From CAYNJF01 sp964397555 (lineage in GTDB: Bacteria; Pseudomonadota; Gammaproteobacteria; Berkiellales; Berkiellaceae), in the NCBI GenBank assembly GCA_964397555.1, contig CAYNJF010000032.1, positions 1 through 26,612 on the forward strand: a DNA stretch of 26,612 nt. Reading direction: 5' to 3'. Every line of letters starts with the position of its first letter. Position 1 is the first letter of the stretch. Shown here in pieces: positions 7,580-14,949 of this stretch. The notes under the pieces were generated by a model. It saw nothing but the letters and a program-made list of their open reading frames with translations. It ran no database searches and was not told where the DNA came from. The position numbers and the translations under genes were made by a program.

Positions 7580-8344
7580 TCAAGGCTTGATATCTCTAGA
7601 ATAAAGTTTATTTTCAAATAATATATCAAATCCAATTTTTTGATAGATTGAAAATCCCGAGCTCGATGACTCTAAGAAGCAATACTGCGCCCCCATTTTT
7701 TTGGCCACGGATAGAGCATAATCAATAAGATGAGTTGCATATCCCTTCCTTTGAAACTCAGGAGCTGTACCAACATCATCAATTCTTGCTAGTTTATCGT
7801 GAACTGACAATGTAACAGAGCAAATGGGTATACTGTTGACATATAAACTAAAGTGATAAAAAGCCATCTGTTTATCAAGTGCTTTCTGGTGTAGTTTTGC
7901 GTATTGTAAACAAGCTGCTTCAGTTGTTTGAAAAGCCTCAATCAATGGGCTCATCCACTCTGTGAGTTTGTCATCCGTTGAACCAATGATCAAGTTGCTC
8001 GGTTCACCATGTTCAAAGTTTTGGAGATTGAGCATCATTGAGACAGACTTTCCCGCTAGCTCGTAGTTTCTCTTCTCTAATGTGGCCTCAACATCCACAT
8101 CACACTCATTTGAGGGAATGATGAGCTCGAATGAGCAGTTGTTATCTTTAAAAAAAATCTCAGCTTTTGTTAAGTTCTCTTTTGAAGCTCCTTCCTTGTC
8201 TGCAATATACATAAAATTTAAGGATGCATCTTTTGTTAAGTAGGCGGTTGAGCTTTCATTAAGCTTTAAACTCTTTAGTGCAATCCCAGAAAAAAAATAG
8301 TCTTCTGCTTGCCGATATAACTTAATTAAATTGTGCTTTTGCAT
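7580..8344 (-). CDS. GNAT-family N-acetyltransferase, 254 aa
   Basis: The C-terminal half is a GNAT domain that transfers acetyl from acetyl-CoA to an amine. ARIDDVGTAPEFQRKGYATH carries the beta-4 strand and the QRKGYA acetyl-CoA pyrophosphate loop (198-203), then GAQYCFLESSSSGFSIYQKIGF as the last strand and helix. The N-terminal 110 residues resemble a degenerate, tandem-GNAT-like half without the loop motif. The length (254) fits such two-lobed GNATs. The ATG at 8342-8344 has GAGG about ten bases upstream. It sits between the ABC-F and methyltransferase genes on one strand with gaps of 160-170 bases, so separate promoters are possible. The substrate is unknown. Confidence 0.85.
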   Translation of the reverse strand: MQKHNLIKLYRQAEDYFFSGIALKSLKLNESSTAYLTKDASLNFMYIADKEGASKENLTKAEIFFKDNNCSFELIIPSNECDVDVEATLEKRNYELAGKSVSMMLNLQNFEHGEPSNLIIGSTDDKLTEWMSPLIEAFQTTEAACLQYAKLHQKALDKQMAFYHFSLYVNSIPICSVTLSVHDKLARIDDVGTAPEFQRKGYATHLIDYALSVAKKMGAQYCFLESSSSGFSIYQKIGFDILFENKLYSRDIKP

Positions 8345-8369
8345 TCCAAATCTACCTCAATTTTAAACT

Positions 8370-8489
8370 TCATATGTCAATACTTGTGTTTTCAGGACTA
8401 TCCAATACCCACTCAGATAGAAAGGTTTTGACTCTGGCAGCTTCAACAAACTCCACTACAGTCAGATTATTGGGTTTTAGTTTAACCAT
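8370..8489 (-). CDS. Possible 39-aa ORF between GNAT and ABC-F genes
   Basis: An ATG at 8487-8489 opens a 39-codon frame ending in TGA at 8370-8372, wholly inside the 160-base gap. The peptide begins MVKLKPNNLTVVEFVEAARV and is amphipathic in its first half. No clear ribosome binding site precedes it and I do not recognise it. It could be a small protein, a remnant of a deleted gene, or chance. Confidence 0.25.
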   Translation of the reverse strand: MVKLKPNNLTVVEFVEAARVKTFLSEWVLDSPENTSIDI

Positions 8490-8504
8490 AAGATAACCGT
8501 TCAT

Positions 8505-9938
8505 CTATAGGGCCAGGTGTATAGTTCCATCCATGATTGAATAAACATGATCTATCTCAATGGATGTCAAAAAATCATGATCATGAGAGACAATCATCAT
8601 GGCTCCAGGATATGATTTGAGAACCTGAATCACATGTTCTTTGGTTTCAAGATCAAGATTATTAGTAATCTCATCTAAAATGAGAAGCCTTGGCGTTTTT
8701 GCTGCAATCCTACTCAATGAAAGACGGGCCTTTTCCCCACCCGATAAACTGCCTACCAACTGATTAACTTGCGCATTGGTTTTAAACAAAAAGTCCATAA
8801 GGTGGCGACGCACCATGCAATCAGACCACTCAGGTCGTATTAACTTAATATGTTCGATCAGGGTTTGGTTTTCGTTTAAATCTGAGTAATGCTGATCCAA
8901 ATAGCCGATAGAGTCATTTGATGGCAAAACCCAATGGCCTGTTCTGTGAATCTCATCTTGTTGACGTATGGCTTTAAGAAGAGTTGACTTCCCAGAGCCA
9001 TTCTTCCCATCAAGGGCGATACGCTCTTGCCCACCCACCGTTAAACTTAGGTTGGTCAGGATCATCGACTGCGAATCATAGCCAACGGCTCCATCAACCA
9101 GAGTTATGCAATGCCTAGAGCTTGGTCTGTCTGAGGGTAACGAAAACGTGGGAGTCATTGTGTCCGGTACTCGAAGTTCAGATAATTGATGTGTGAGCTG
9201 CTCTTTGTGTTTCTGGATCGCCGCTTTTTTCTTGCCTGTGGTTTGCACGCTTCTTCGAGCTTTTTCTTTGCTAACGACGGTTGGCCATTTCCTTTGGTCA
9301 ATACTTTTCTTACCCTTAGCTCTGCTTTTAGCGGCTCGCTTTTGCTCAATCATCAGGGCTTGATGGGCCTGTCTTTTATCTCGCTTAAGCTGAGTTATTT
9401 CTTTTTCTAGGGCTGAACGCTTATACCTGATTTCAGATAAATAAGCGTCGTATGAGCCTGTAAATTGATGCACTTGATGATGGTCAATGTGCCATAGCGT
9501 ATCGATGCAACGTCGCAAAAGCTCAGTATCATGGCTTACCACAATCAATGTGCCTTGATATCGGTTAAGCATGTTCATTAGACTTTTTCGGTTATCTCGG
9601 TCGAGATGATTCGTGGGTTCATCGAGTATTAATAAAGATGGCGACTGAGCTATGGCCTGGGATAGTCTTGCATTAAATCTTTCTCCACCACTTAGATCAT
9701 CAAAGTCACCAATGGTCTGCTCCACGTACCCAACATGAGCAACATCGCTTAGCTCAACCGAGCCACTGGTAGGGGCAAGCTTTTTTCGTAAGATATTGAC
9801 CAAACAGGATTTACCGCTGCCATTTCTACCAATAATGGCAATGCGATTGCCTTGATAAACATCGGCGCAAAAGTGTTCAAAGCAAATTTTATCAGAAAAA
9901 GAAAGACACACGTCTTTGATGGTAATAAGTCTAGACAT
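8505..9938 (-). CDS. ABC-F ATPase, possible antibiotic-resistance (ribosome protection) type
   Basis: The 477-residue soluble protein has two ABC cassettes and no membrane segments. Cassette 1 has GRNGSGKS (37-44), LSGGE (82-86) and LLILDEPTNHLD. Cassette 2 has GKNGSGKS, LSGGE and LLILDEITNNLD. The two are joined by a roughly 110-residue, Lys/Arg-rich linker. ABC-F proteins bind the ribosomal E site, and the linker reaches towards the peptidyl-transferase centre. Only about 38 residues separate Walker A and signature in cassette 1, so the arm region is very short. A short arm with a long linker is reminiscent of resistance ABC-F proteins rather than EttA-like housekeeping ones, but this is inference. 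The ATG at 9936-9938 is preceded by AGAG. A 292-base leader with two hairpins lies upstream. Confidence 0.92.
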   Translation of the reverse strand: MSRLITIKDVCLSFSDKICFEHFCADVYQGNRIAIIGRNGSGKSCLVNILRKKLAPTSGSVELSDVAHVGYVEQTIGDFDDLSGGERFNARLSQAIAQSPSLLILDEPTNHLDRDNRKSLMNMLNRYQGTLIVVSHDTELLRRCIDTLWHIDHHQVHQFTGSYDAYLSEIRYKRSALEKEITQLKRDKRQAHQALMIEQKRAAKSRAKGKKSIDQRKWPTVVSKEKARRSVQTTGKKKAAIQKHKEQLTHQLSELRVPDTMTPTFSLPSDRPSSRHCITLVDGAVGYDSQSMILTNLSLTVGGQERIALDGKNGSGKSTLLKAIRQQDEIHRTGHWVLPSNDSIGYLDQHYSDLNENQTLIEHIKLIRPEWSDCMVRRHLMDFLFKTNAQVNQLVGSLSGGEKARLSLSRIAAKTPRLLILDEITNNLDLETKEHVIQVLKSYPGAMMIVSHDHDFLTSIEIDHVYSIMDGTIHLAL

Positions 9939-9974
9939 ACAATATCTCTAAAATCCATAAGGGCTAGAATGGTT

Positions 9975-10037
9975 TGCAAAGGGTGTTTGCATTCGATGTG
10001 CCCAGAGTCTTGGGCAGATTTAAGAGATATGGTTCAT
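9975..10037 (-). promoter_or_regulatory. Candidate ABC-F leader: five-codon ORF plus two hairpins
   Basis: On the minus strand an ATG at 10035-10037 opens a five-codon ORF (MNHIS, stop 10020-10022). It is followed by the perfect stem TGCCCA/TGGGCA (10011-10016 with 9999-10004, 6-base loop) and by TGCAAA/TTTGCA (9986-9991 with 9975-9980, 5-base loop), about 36-78 bases before the ABC-F start. This layout would suit translational or transcriptional attenuation, as known for several ABC-F genes. The tiny ORF lacks a strong ribosome binding site. The rest of the 9939-10230 gap is AT-rich and shows nothing else that I can support. Confidence 0.3.
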
Positions 10038-10230
10038 GGTTGTGAAAGACCTTAAGTCAATATCGTCCTTTTATTATGTATCCTAAACATAAAATAAATC
10101 AAGATATACTTGAATAAGTGGTGTCTATGGATGGATCAAAGGTTAGAAACATATTGCACAGTTCCCCTTTTTTGCTAGCTCTTCATGATTGAGAATAACT
10201 TGGCTTTTTTAATGAAAAGACTCATCATAT

Positions 10231-10710
10231 TCAACCATATTCTGATTGAATTAAGTTCTTTTGTAGGCACTGATGAATCACCCAATCCACATCATCCATT
10301 CGCTTTAGAATGGATTGGATATCCTTAGTCTTTTTAAAATACGTGGGAATTCCCTCGTGGCACGAATGAATCAAACCCTCAACATCATGCCAGAAATACT
10401 CGTGAATAAGCTCACTATGACCGGTGCACGCCTCTGTGACCGCGCCCAGCTCGATAAGCTGATCAGCAGGTACGTTTGCTCCAAGTTCTTCTAAAAGCTC
10501 ACGTTGGATCGCTTGTATAGGGGTCTCTGTCTTTTTGAGACGACCACCAAACGTGGTTAAATAGCCACCAAACGGTTGCCAATGCTCTGGTCGCTTTTGT
10601 AATAGAAATTGGCGCTCATGAGTGAGTATAAAACAAGCACTAAAGCGTCGACTATATCGTTGATATTCAGATGATGAGACAAGGTTTATGTTTAAATGAT
10701 CACGATTCAT
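10231..10710 (-). CDS. NUDIX hydrolase
   Basis: The 159-residue protein contains an exact Nudix box at residues 56-78: G, five residues, E62, seven residues, R70-E71, then E74-E75 and G77. This binds the divalent metals that cleave nucleoside diphosphates linked to another group. The preceding strands (ACFILTHERQFLLQKR) are typical of the fold. No additional substrate motif such as MutT or ADP-ribose types is evident. It starts 18 bases after the AadA-like stop on the same strand, so the pair is probably one transcript. The ATG at 10708-10710 has only a distant AAGAGG site. It may detoxify or modify a nucleotide; the substrate is open. Confidence 0.9.
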   Translation of the reverse strand: MNRDHLNINLVSSSEYQRYSRRFSACFILTHERQFLLQKRPEHWQPFGGYLTTFGGRLKKTETPIQAIQRELLEELGANVPADQLIELGAVTEACTGHSELIHEYFWHDVEGLIHSCHEGIPTYFKKTKDIQSILKRMDDVDWVIHQCLQKNLIQSEYG

Positions 10711-10728
10711 ACTGATCAGAGCGCCTCT

Positions 10729-11559
10729 TTACTTACCGGTATGGTCTAGTTCAATCTGTAAGCCATGACTCGGCTCTCGCTGGAGTTGTTTAACCAACAG
10801 ATTGATTCTTTCCATCATAGCTTGAGCACAAGGCAAAATCTTATTTTTTAGGTCTCTCCAATCCTCTTCTTGCTCTCCAAGACATATGGCCTTAGCTCGC
10901 TCTAGGACAATTCGATGCGGCTCAGTAAGATGCTCTATGGCCCAATCGGCGGCTTTCGGTTTAGTGCTGATTTTATGGGTATCTAGCGTTTTCCATATTC
11001 TTGCTAAAGTGAGTAGCACATTACGTGTATCAGACTCTAACTCAGGGATAAGATCCTGAACTCCCTCACTCATTGCTCGCACAAAGTCCTTAAATGGAAC
11101 CTTTGGCAACAATACATAAGGCTCAGGCCCAAGCATTGTTTTTGAAGACAATTGCACCTGGGTTAAAATAATTGCCAAGTCTGGCATGCTTTTTGTTTCC
11201 CAAGGCTCTATGTTACCTCTCTCGAAAGTATGTCGAAGCCACTCCCCGTACTGAAAATCAAATTTGGGTGGGTATGTCCATGGATGCAGTTCGCCTTTAA
11301 CCACTGTCGTTAGCTCAATGGGGTGAGAACGAGTGTCCATGTAAAGACCAGAGCCCTTTAAAAGAAGCTCAACCAGTTCCTCTTTTTCACTTGTTTGGCT
11401 TTTTTGATCAAGCACCACAAGAATGTCTACGTCACTGTATGGGGCAAAGTCGCCCATCGTCAATGACCCAAAAACATAGACGCCCAGAAGGTGTGACTCA
11501 AAAATACGTGTGAGCCCACCCATAACTTGGTTAATTTGATTTTCTATCGATGGTGACAT
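10729..11559 (-). CDS. AadA-like aminoglycoside nucleotidyltransferase, ANT(3'')/ANT(9)-related
   Basis: The 276-residue protein has an N-terminal nucleotidyltransferase fold with GVYVFGSLTMGDFAPYSDVD, where GS (31-32), G36 and S42-D43/D45 give the metal-binding motif. IELTTVV (81-87) supplies Glu82 at the place of the AadA catalytic base. PWTYPP and FQYGEWLR follow, as in AadA. The C-terminal helical domain contains TRNVLLTLARIWKTLDT and ADWAIEHL, also AadA-like. AadA adenylylates streptomycin and spectinomycin. Chromosomal homologues may have other roles, and real resistance is not shown here. It overlaps nothing and leads the NUDIX gene by 18 bases. A 17-codon ORF with a good ribosome binding site lies in its leader. 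The start ATG at 11557-11559 has AAGGA upstream. Confidence 0.87.
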   Translation of the reverse strand: MSPSIENQINQVMGGLTRIFESHLLGVYVFGSLTMGDFAPYSDVDILVVLDQKSQTSEKEELVELLLKGSGLYMDTRSHPIELTTVVKGELHPWTYPPKFDFQYGEWLRHTFERGNIEPWETKSMPDLAIILTQVQLSSKTMLGPEPYVLLPKVPFKDFVRAMSEGVQDLIPELESDTRNVLLTLARIWKTLDTHKISTKPKAADWAIEHLTEPHRIVLERAKAICLGEQEEDWRDLKNKILPCAQAMMERINLLVKQLQREPSHGLQIELDHTGK

Positions 11560-11624
11560 GATCAGTAATCCTTGAATTCGGAGTCAAAGAATACACGGAT
11601 ACTGATCGATTCGAAATAGGTTTA

Positions 11625-11678
11625 TCACCATGAGCGTACACTCATTAATACGCACCAGAGAAAACCTCTTATATTCAT
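11625..11678 (-). CDS. Possible 17-codon leader peptide upstream of AadA-like gene
   Basis: ATG at 11676-11678 has GAGGT eight bases upstream and opens a frame for MNIRGFLWCVLMSVRSW, ending in TGA 65 bases before the AadA-like start. The imperfect inverted repeat at 11630-11645 covers its last codons. Good ribosome binding site spacing and placement suggest a regulatory leader peptide, but no conservation evidence is available. Confidence 0.35.
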   Translation of the reverse strand: MNIRGFLWCVLMSVRSW

Positions 11679-11799
11679 TGCTGGGACCTCATGAATTTTA
11701 TCTAAAAGGGCATATTTTTTACTAAATGAACCATGACCTATGACTTGATCTGATTACCTGCAGCGCACAAAACTTTTAGGAACCCAATCAACCTGAGCT

Positions 11800-11829
11800 T
11801 TGACTAACCTTATATATAAGGTCAATAAT
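11800..11829 (+). promoter_or_regulatory. Promoter of partner-switching operon with palindromic operator in the spacer
   Basis: TTGACT (11800-11805) and AATAAT (11824-11829) are -35 and -10 boxes 18 bases apart (or CAATAA at 17). The spacer contains the perfect 16-bp palindrome ACCTTATATATAAGGT (11807-11822), filling nearly the whole spacer. A dimeric regulator bound there would either block polymerase or, as in MerR-type control, remodel the spacer. The kinase start is 38 bases downstream of the -10. Confidence 0.55.
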
Positions 11830-11866
11830 GGTGCCTTGAAAGGCCAAGAACAATGAAGGGGATGAT

Positions 11867-12922
11867 TTGGCTGCATTGAATGTACGATCAGCTAGGCTCG
11901 TCTTATCCCTTGTATTCGGGGCAGGGATTGTTGCGTCTTGCTTTTACGTCCCCTACTTCGCCGATCATGGGTCTCAATGGCCTCTGGAGCGACTTGTGAC
12001 CCTGAGTCTAGGGGTAGTCCTTCTCAGTCTAGGGCTTTCAAAGCTATTTAAGCCTGCCACAAAAAATACCCTTGCCAAAGATAATCAACAAGACACCGAA
12101 GATTTAAAAGAATTACTCCAAGAAGCTCAAGAAAAACTGTTTATTCAAGAGCGACTTGTTCAAGTTGGCTTATTAACTGCCGGCATCGCCCATGAAATTA
12201 AGAACCCTCTAAACTTTGTCACTAACTTCTCAAAGATTACGATTGAACTCACGGATGAACTTGAGGAGGTGTTAGAGCCACTCGTGAAAAATCTCACCGA
12301 GGATGAGCGTAAAGACATTCTTGAGGTGCTTAGTGACATACGCACAAACACGCAAAAGATCGACGAACACGGTGTCAGAGCTCAATCCATCGTCATGAAC
12401 ATGCTTGCTCAATCCAGAGAAGAAGAGCAACTTGAAAAAGAATGGATTGACATCAATCATACTGTCGAAGAGGATGTTAATCTTGCCTACCATGGCCTAA
12501 GGGCCCAAGACGTTGAGTTCAACGTTAAACTTTGCTTAGAGCTTCAAGAGAGTGCCGGAAAGGCTAAAGTCATCGGACAAGCCATTGGTCGAGTGTTTCT
12601 AAATATTTTAAACAATGCCATGTACGCCTCAAACGTCAAACGAGAGCATGTTCAAGATCACGAGCCGGTCGTCAAAATAAGCACCGAAGGCAATGAGCAA
12701 TCTGTGATCATTAAAATTAGAGATAACGGCATGGGGATCTCTGCTGAGAAGAAAGAACATATTTTTGAACCCTTTTTTACCACCAAGCCCAAAGGACAAG
12801 GCACAGGGCTTGGTTTATCGATTTGTCATGGCATCATCGTCGATGATCACCAAGGCAAAATCGACATAGATTCCGTCGAAGGTGAATACACAGAATTCAC
12901 CATTACGATCCCAAGACAGTGA
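11867..12922 (+). CDS. Membrane sensor histidine kinase
   Basis: The 351-residue protein has two predicted membrane helices (about 10-29 and 41-60) with only a short loop between, then a charged coiled coil (70-98). The dimerisation and phosphoacceptor segment GLLTAGIAHEIKNPLNF has His109. The ATPase domain carries the N box FLNILNNAMYAS, G1 IRDNGMGIS, F box IFEPFFTTK and G2 GQGTGLGLSI. With almost no periplasmic domain it probably senses the membrane or acts through a partner. The start is TTG at 11867 with AAGGGG six bases upstream; nearby ATGs are out of frame. It is followed after 16 bases by a receiver-PP2C protein, its likely phosphorylation target. Confidence 0.93.
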   Translation: MAALNVRSARLVLSLVFGAGIVASCFYVPYFADHGSQWPLERLVTLSLGVVLLSLGLSKLFKPATKNTLAKDNQQDTEDLKELLQEAQEKLFIQERLVQVGLLTAGIAHEIKNPLNFVTNFSKITIELTDELEEVLEPLVKNLTEDERKDILEVLSDIRTNTQKIDEHGVRAQSIVMNMLAQSREEEQLEKEWIDINHTVEEDVNLAYHGLRAQDVEFNVKLCLELQESAGKAKVIGQAIGRVFLNILNNAMYASNVKREHVQDHEPVVKISTEGNEQSVIIKIRDNGMGISAEKKEHIFEPFFTTKPKGQGTGLGLSICHGIIVDDHQGKIDIDSVEGEYTEFTITIPRQ

Positions 12923-12938
12923 GATAAAAGGTAACTCT

Positions 12939-14102
12939 ATGAGTGCACATAAAATACTGTTTGTAGATGATGAGCCAGACGTTGAAGTCTTGATGAAACA
13001 GAAGTTTCGTCGCGACTTGCGCAAAGGCGATCTTGAGTTTTACTTTGCCCAAAACGGCAATCTAGCGCTCGAGGTCCTCTCACAAAACCCGGACATTCGA
13101 ATGGTTGTCTCTGACATTAACATGCCTGAAATGGATGGGTTGACCCTACTCAAGCACATCAATGAGGGCTACCCTAATGTGATTGCCATCATTGTCTCGG
13201 CCTATGGTGATATGAACAACATTAGAGCAGCAATGAATTTAGGGGCTTTTGATTTTGTCACCAAACCGATTAATTTCGATGATCTGAACGTCACCATTGA
13301 AAAAACCAAAACTCATATCCAATCGTTGATTGATTCCGAACGAAACAAATTTCAACTTGATAATATCTTGCACGAACTGAATGTGGCTGCAGAAATTCAA
13401 CAATCCATCTTACCGAAGGTATTCATCAATGACGAACACCTTCAACTGCATGCGAAAATGACTGCGGCCAAAGAAGTCGGTGGAGATTTTTATGACTTCT
13501 TTTGGATTGATGAACATCGACTCGGGTTTGTCATGGCGGATGTCTCCGGCAAAGGGGTACCCGCGGCTTTGTTTATGACCGTTTCTCGAACGCTGCTCAG
13601 AGCTCATGCTTTTAACAAAGAAACTCCAGGCCAAACTCTAGCAGCCGTCAATAACGCGCTTGAAGAAGACAACGTGAACATGATGTTTGTCACCACGTTC
13701 TATGCCATTCTTGACATGCGAGATGGCACACTGCGATATGCCAACGGTGGTCACAACCCACCCTATGTGCTTCGTCAAAGTGGTGGGATTGAGGCAGTTG
13801 AGCCCAAAGGAGAACCGGCCCTTGGCGTGGTCCAGCGCGATGGTTTTGAAGATTGCGAACTGGTTTTAAATGAAGGGGATGCTTTTTTCACCTATACTGA
13901 TGGGGTACCTGAGGCCTGCAACGCCAACGAGGAGTTGTATTCGGATGAAAAGCTGGCCCAAACACTGGATAAATATAAGGATTTGGCACCCGGCGAATTA
14001 ATCAATACAATAGGAAGTGAAGTCGTCGAATTTGCCAATGGATTTCCACAGTCTGACGACATCACCATGTTAGCGTTACGCTTTTTGGCCAAGAAAAACT
14101 AA
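12939..14102 (+). CDS. Response regulator with PP2C (SpoIIE/RsbU-type) phosphatase output
   Basis: The 387-residue protein has an N-terminal receiver (about 1-125): acidic pocket D10-D11, phosphoacceptor D59 in VVSDINMPEMDG, Ser in IIVSAYGD and Lys in TKPIN. A helical linker containing AAEIQQSILP, typical of SpoIIE-type proteins, follows. The PP2C domain has metal-binding acidic motifs in VGGDFYDFF, ADVSGKGVPAALF, FTYTDGVPEA and SDDITMLALRF. Such effectors dephosphorylate STAS-domain anti-sigma antagonists when the receiver is phosphorylated. The ATG at 12939 follows AAAAGG; an in-frame ATG at 12882 lies inside the kinase gene. The operon continues with an RsbW-like kinase and a STAS protein, the probable partners. 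Confidence 0.95.
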   Translation: MSAHKILFVDDEPDVEVLMKQKFRRDLRKGDLEFYFAQNGNLALEVLSQNPDIRMVVSDINMPEMDGLTLLKHINEGYPNVIAIIVSAYGDMNNIRAAMNLGAFDFVTKPINFDDLNVTIEKTKTHIQSLIDSERNKFQLDNILHELNVAAEIQQSILPKVFINDEHLQLHAKMTAAKEVGGDFYDFFWIDEHRLGFVMADVSGKGVPAALFMTVSRTLLRAHAFNKETPGQTLAAVNNALEEDNVNMMFVTTFYAILDMRDGTLRYANGGHNPPYVLRQSGGIEAVEPKGEPALGVVQRDGFEDCELVLNEGDAFFTYTDGVPEACNANEELYSDEKLAQTLDKYKDLAPGELINTIGSEVVEFANGFPQSDDITMLALRFLAKKN

Positions 14103-14114
14103 ATTGGACTTAGC

Positions 14115-14543
14115 ATGAACCCAAACCGTCTCGAACTATTTTTTCGTAACGATGCCGATGAAGCGCCAAGAATGGCGAAAAAAGTCGAGCGCTTTCTAAC
14201 GGAAAAAGGGATTGATGAATCGCTCATCAATAAAGTGCTTCTCTGTGTTGATGAACTCATTACCAACATCATTGCGCATGCTTACACCGACGATGAGGAA
14301 CACGCCGTCTTGCTCGAGTGTACGATTGCTCCAACCCAATTAACCCTAGAAATTCGAGATGACGGTGTCCCATTTGACCCAACCAAACAATCTCGCGCTG
14401 ATACAGAAGCTTCCCTGGACGAGCGAACCATTGGTGGCCTGGGGATCCATCTTGTCAAAAGTTTGATGGACAAAGTAGAATACGAGCGCGAAGGTGATTT
14501 TAATGTGCTTCGCACCACCAAGTTTTTAAAGAACACTGACTAA
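14115..14543 (+). CDS. RsbW-like anti-sigma/switch kinase (HATPase_c)
   Basis: The 142-residue protein is a stand-alone GHKL ATPase domain like RsbW and SpoIIAB. The N box is VDELITNIIAHAY (Glu47, Asn51), G1 is IRDDGVPFDP and G2 is IGGLGIHLVKSLMD. Such proteins phosphorylate a STAS partner on Ser or Thr and otherwise bind a sigma factor or another target. There is no His-phosphorylation domain, so it is not a two-component kinase. It follows the phosphatase after 12 bases and precedes the STAS gene by 9. The ATG at 14115 has a weak ribosome binding site, so translation may be coupled. Its sequestered target is not encoded in the window. Confidence 0.94.
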   Translation: MNPNRLELFFRNDADEAPRMAKKVERFLTEKGIDESLINKVLLCVDELITNIIAHAYTDDEEHAVLLECTIAPTQLTLEIRDDGVPFDPTKQSRADTEASLDERTIGGLGIHLVKSLMDKVEYEREGDFNVLRTTKFLKNTD

Positions 14544-14552
14544 AGGATCATT

Positions 14553-14888
14553 ATGGAAATCAAACAAGATACCGTTGAAGGTCACACTGTTATCTCTTTG
14601 GCTGGACAAATTGATTCGACGGCCTCGAAAGAGTTTGAAGAAACGTTGGTGGATATCATTGATAAAGGCACTCATTCGATGATAGTTGACTTTCAGAGTG
14701 TTAAATTTATCTCGAGTGCGGGCTTGCGCGTCTTACTCCTAGCGGGTAAAAAGGTCAAACCCTATGGCGGAAAAGTTGTGCTCTGTGGTATGGCTAAAGA
14801 CGTCAAGGAAGTTTTTGATATTTCGGGCTTCTCTTCCATCTTTTCTATTTATTCTGATGTATCAGAGTCCATTGAGAAAGGTTTTTAA
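14553..14888 (+). CDS. STAS-domain anti-sigma factor antagonist (RsbV/SpoIIAA type)
   Basis: The 111-residue single STAS domain starts with EGHTVISLAGQIDS and contains VKFISSAGLRVLL, in which Ser55 aligns with the phosphorylated serine of SpoIIAA and RsbV. Unphosphorylated STAS proteins bind the RsbW-like kinase and free its target; kinase and PP2C control the state. All four proteins are encoded in order with 9-16-base gaps. AAAGGATC precedes the ATG. In proteobacteria related modules (for example HsbR/HsbA, SypE/SypA) control flagellar, biofilm or sigma-S outputs. Which of these applies here cannot be read from the sequence. Confidence 0.95.
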   Translation: MEIKQDTVEGHTVISLAGQIDSTASKEFEETLVDIIDKGTHSMIVDFQSVKFISSAGLRVLLLAGKKVKPYGGKVVLCGMAKDVKEVFDISGFSSIFSIYSDVSESIEKGF

Positions 14889-14911
14889 AAAGGGGGTTTC
14901 CCCCTTTTTTT
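14887..14911. terminator. Strong bidirectional intrinsic terminator
   Basis: AAAAAGGGGG, TTT loop, CCCCC then seven T. The stem overlaps the STAS stop codon. Read from the other strand it is again G5, AAA, C5 and T5, so it also ends the convergent RTX transcript. Confidence 0.93.
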
Positions 14912-14949
14912 GTCCCTATCTCTCAGTCCTGTCTAAATAAACATCATCA

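Larger units (their letters stand above)
11560..11866. other. 307-base intergenic region between divergent operons
   Basis: This gap separates the AadA-like gene (leftward) from the sensor-kinase operon (rightward). The left half holds a possible 17-codon leader ORF and, inside it, the near-palindrome ATGAG/CTCAT (11630-11645). The right end holds the promoter with a 16-bp palindrome. The middle (about 11680-11790) is AT-rich with no further element that I can support. Confidence 0.6.

Noticed and set aside
10729..11559. AadA gene as an integron cassette
   Set aside because: No attC-like inverted core sites or integron integrase were seen; the gene has its own leader and an operon partner.
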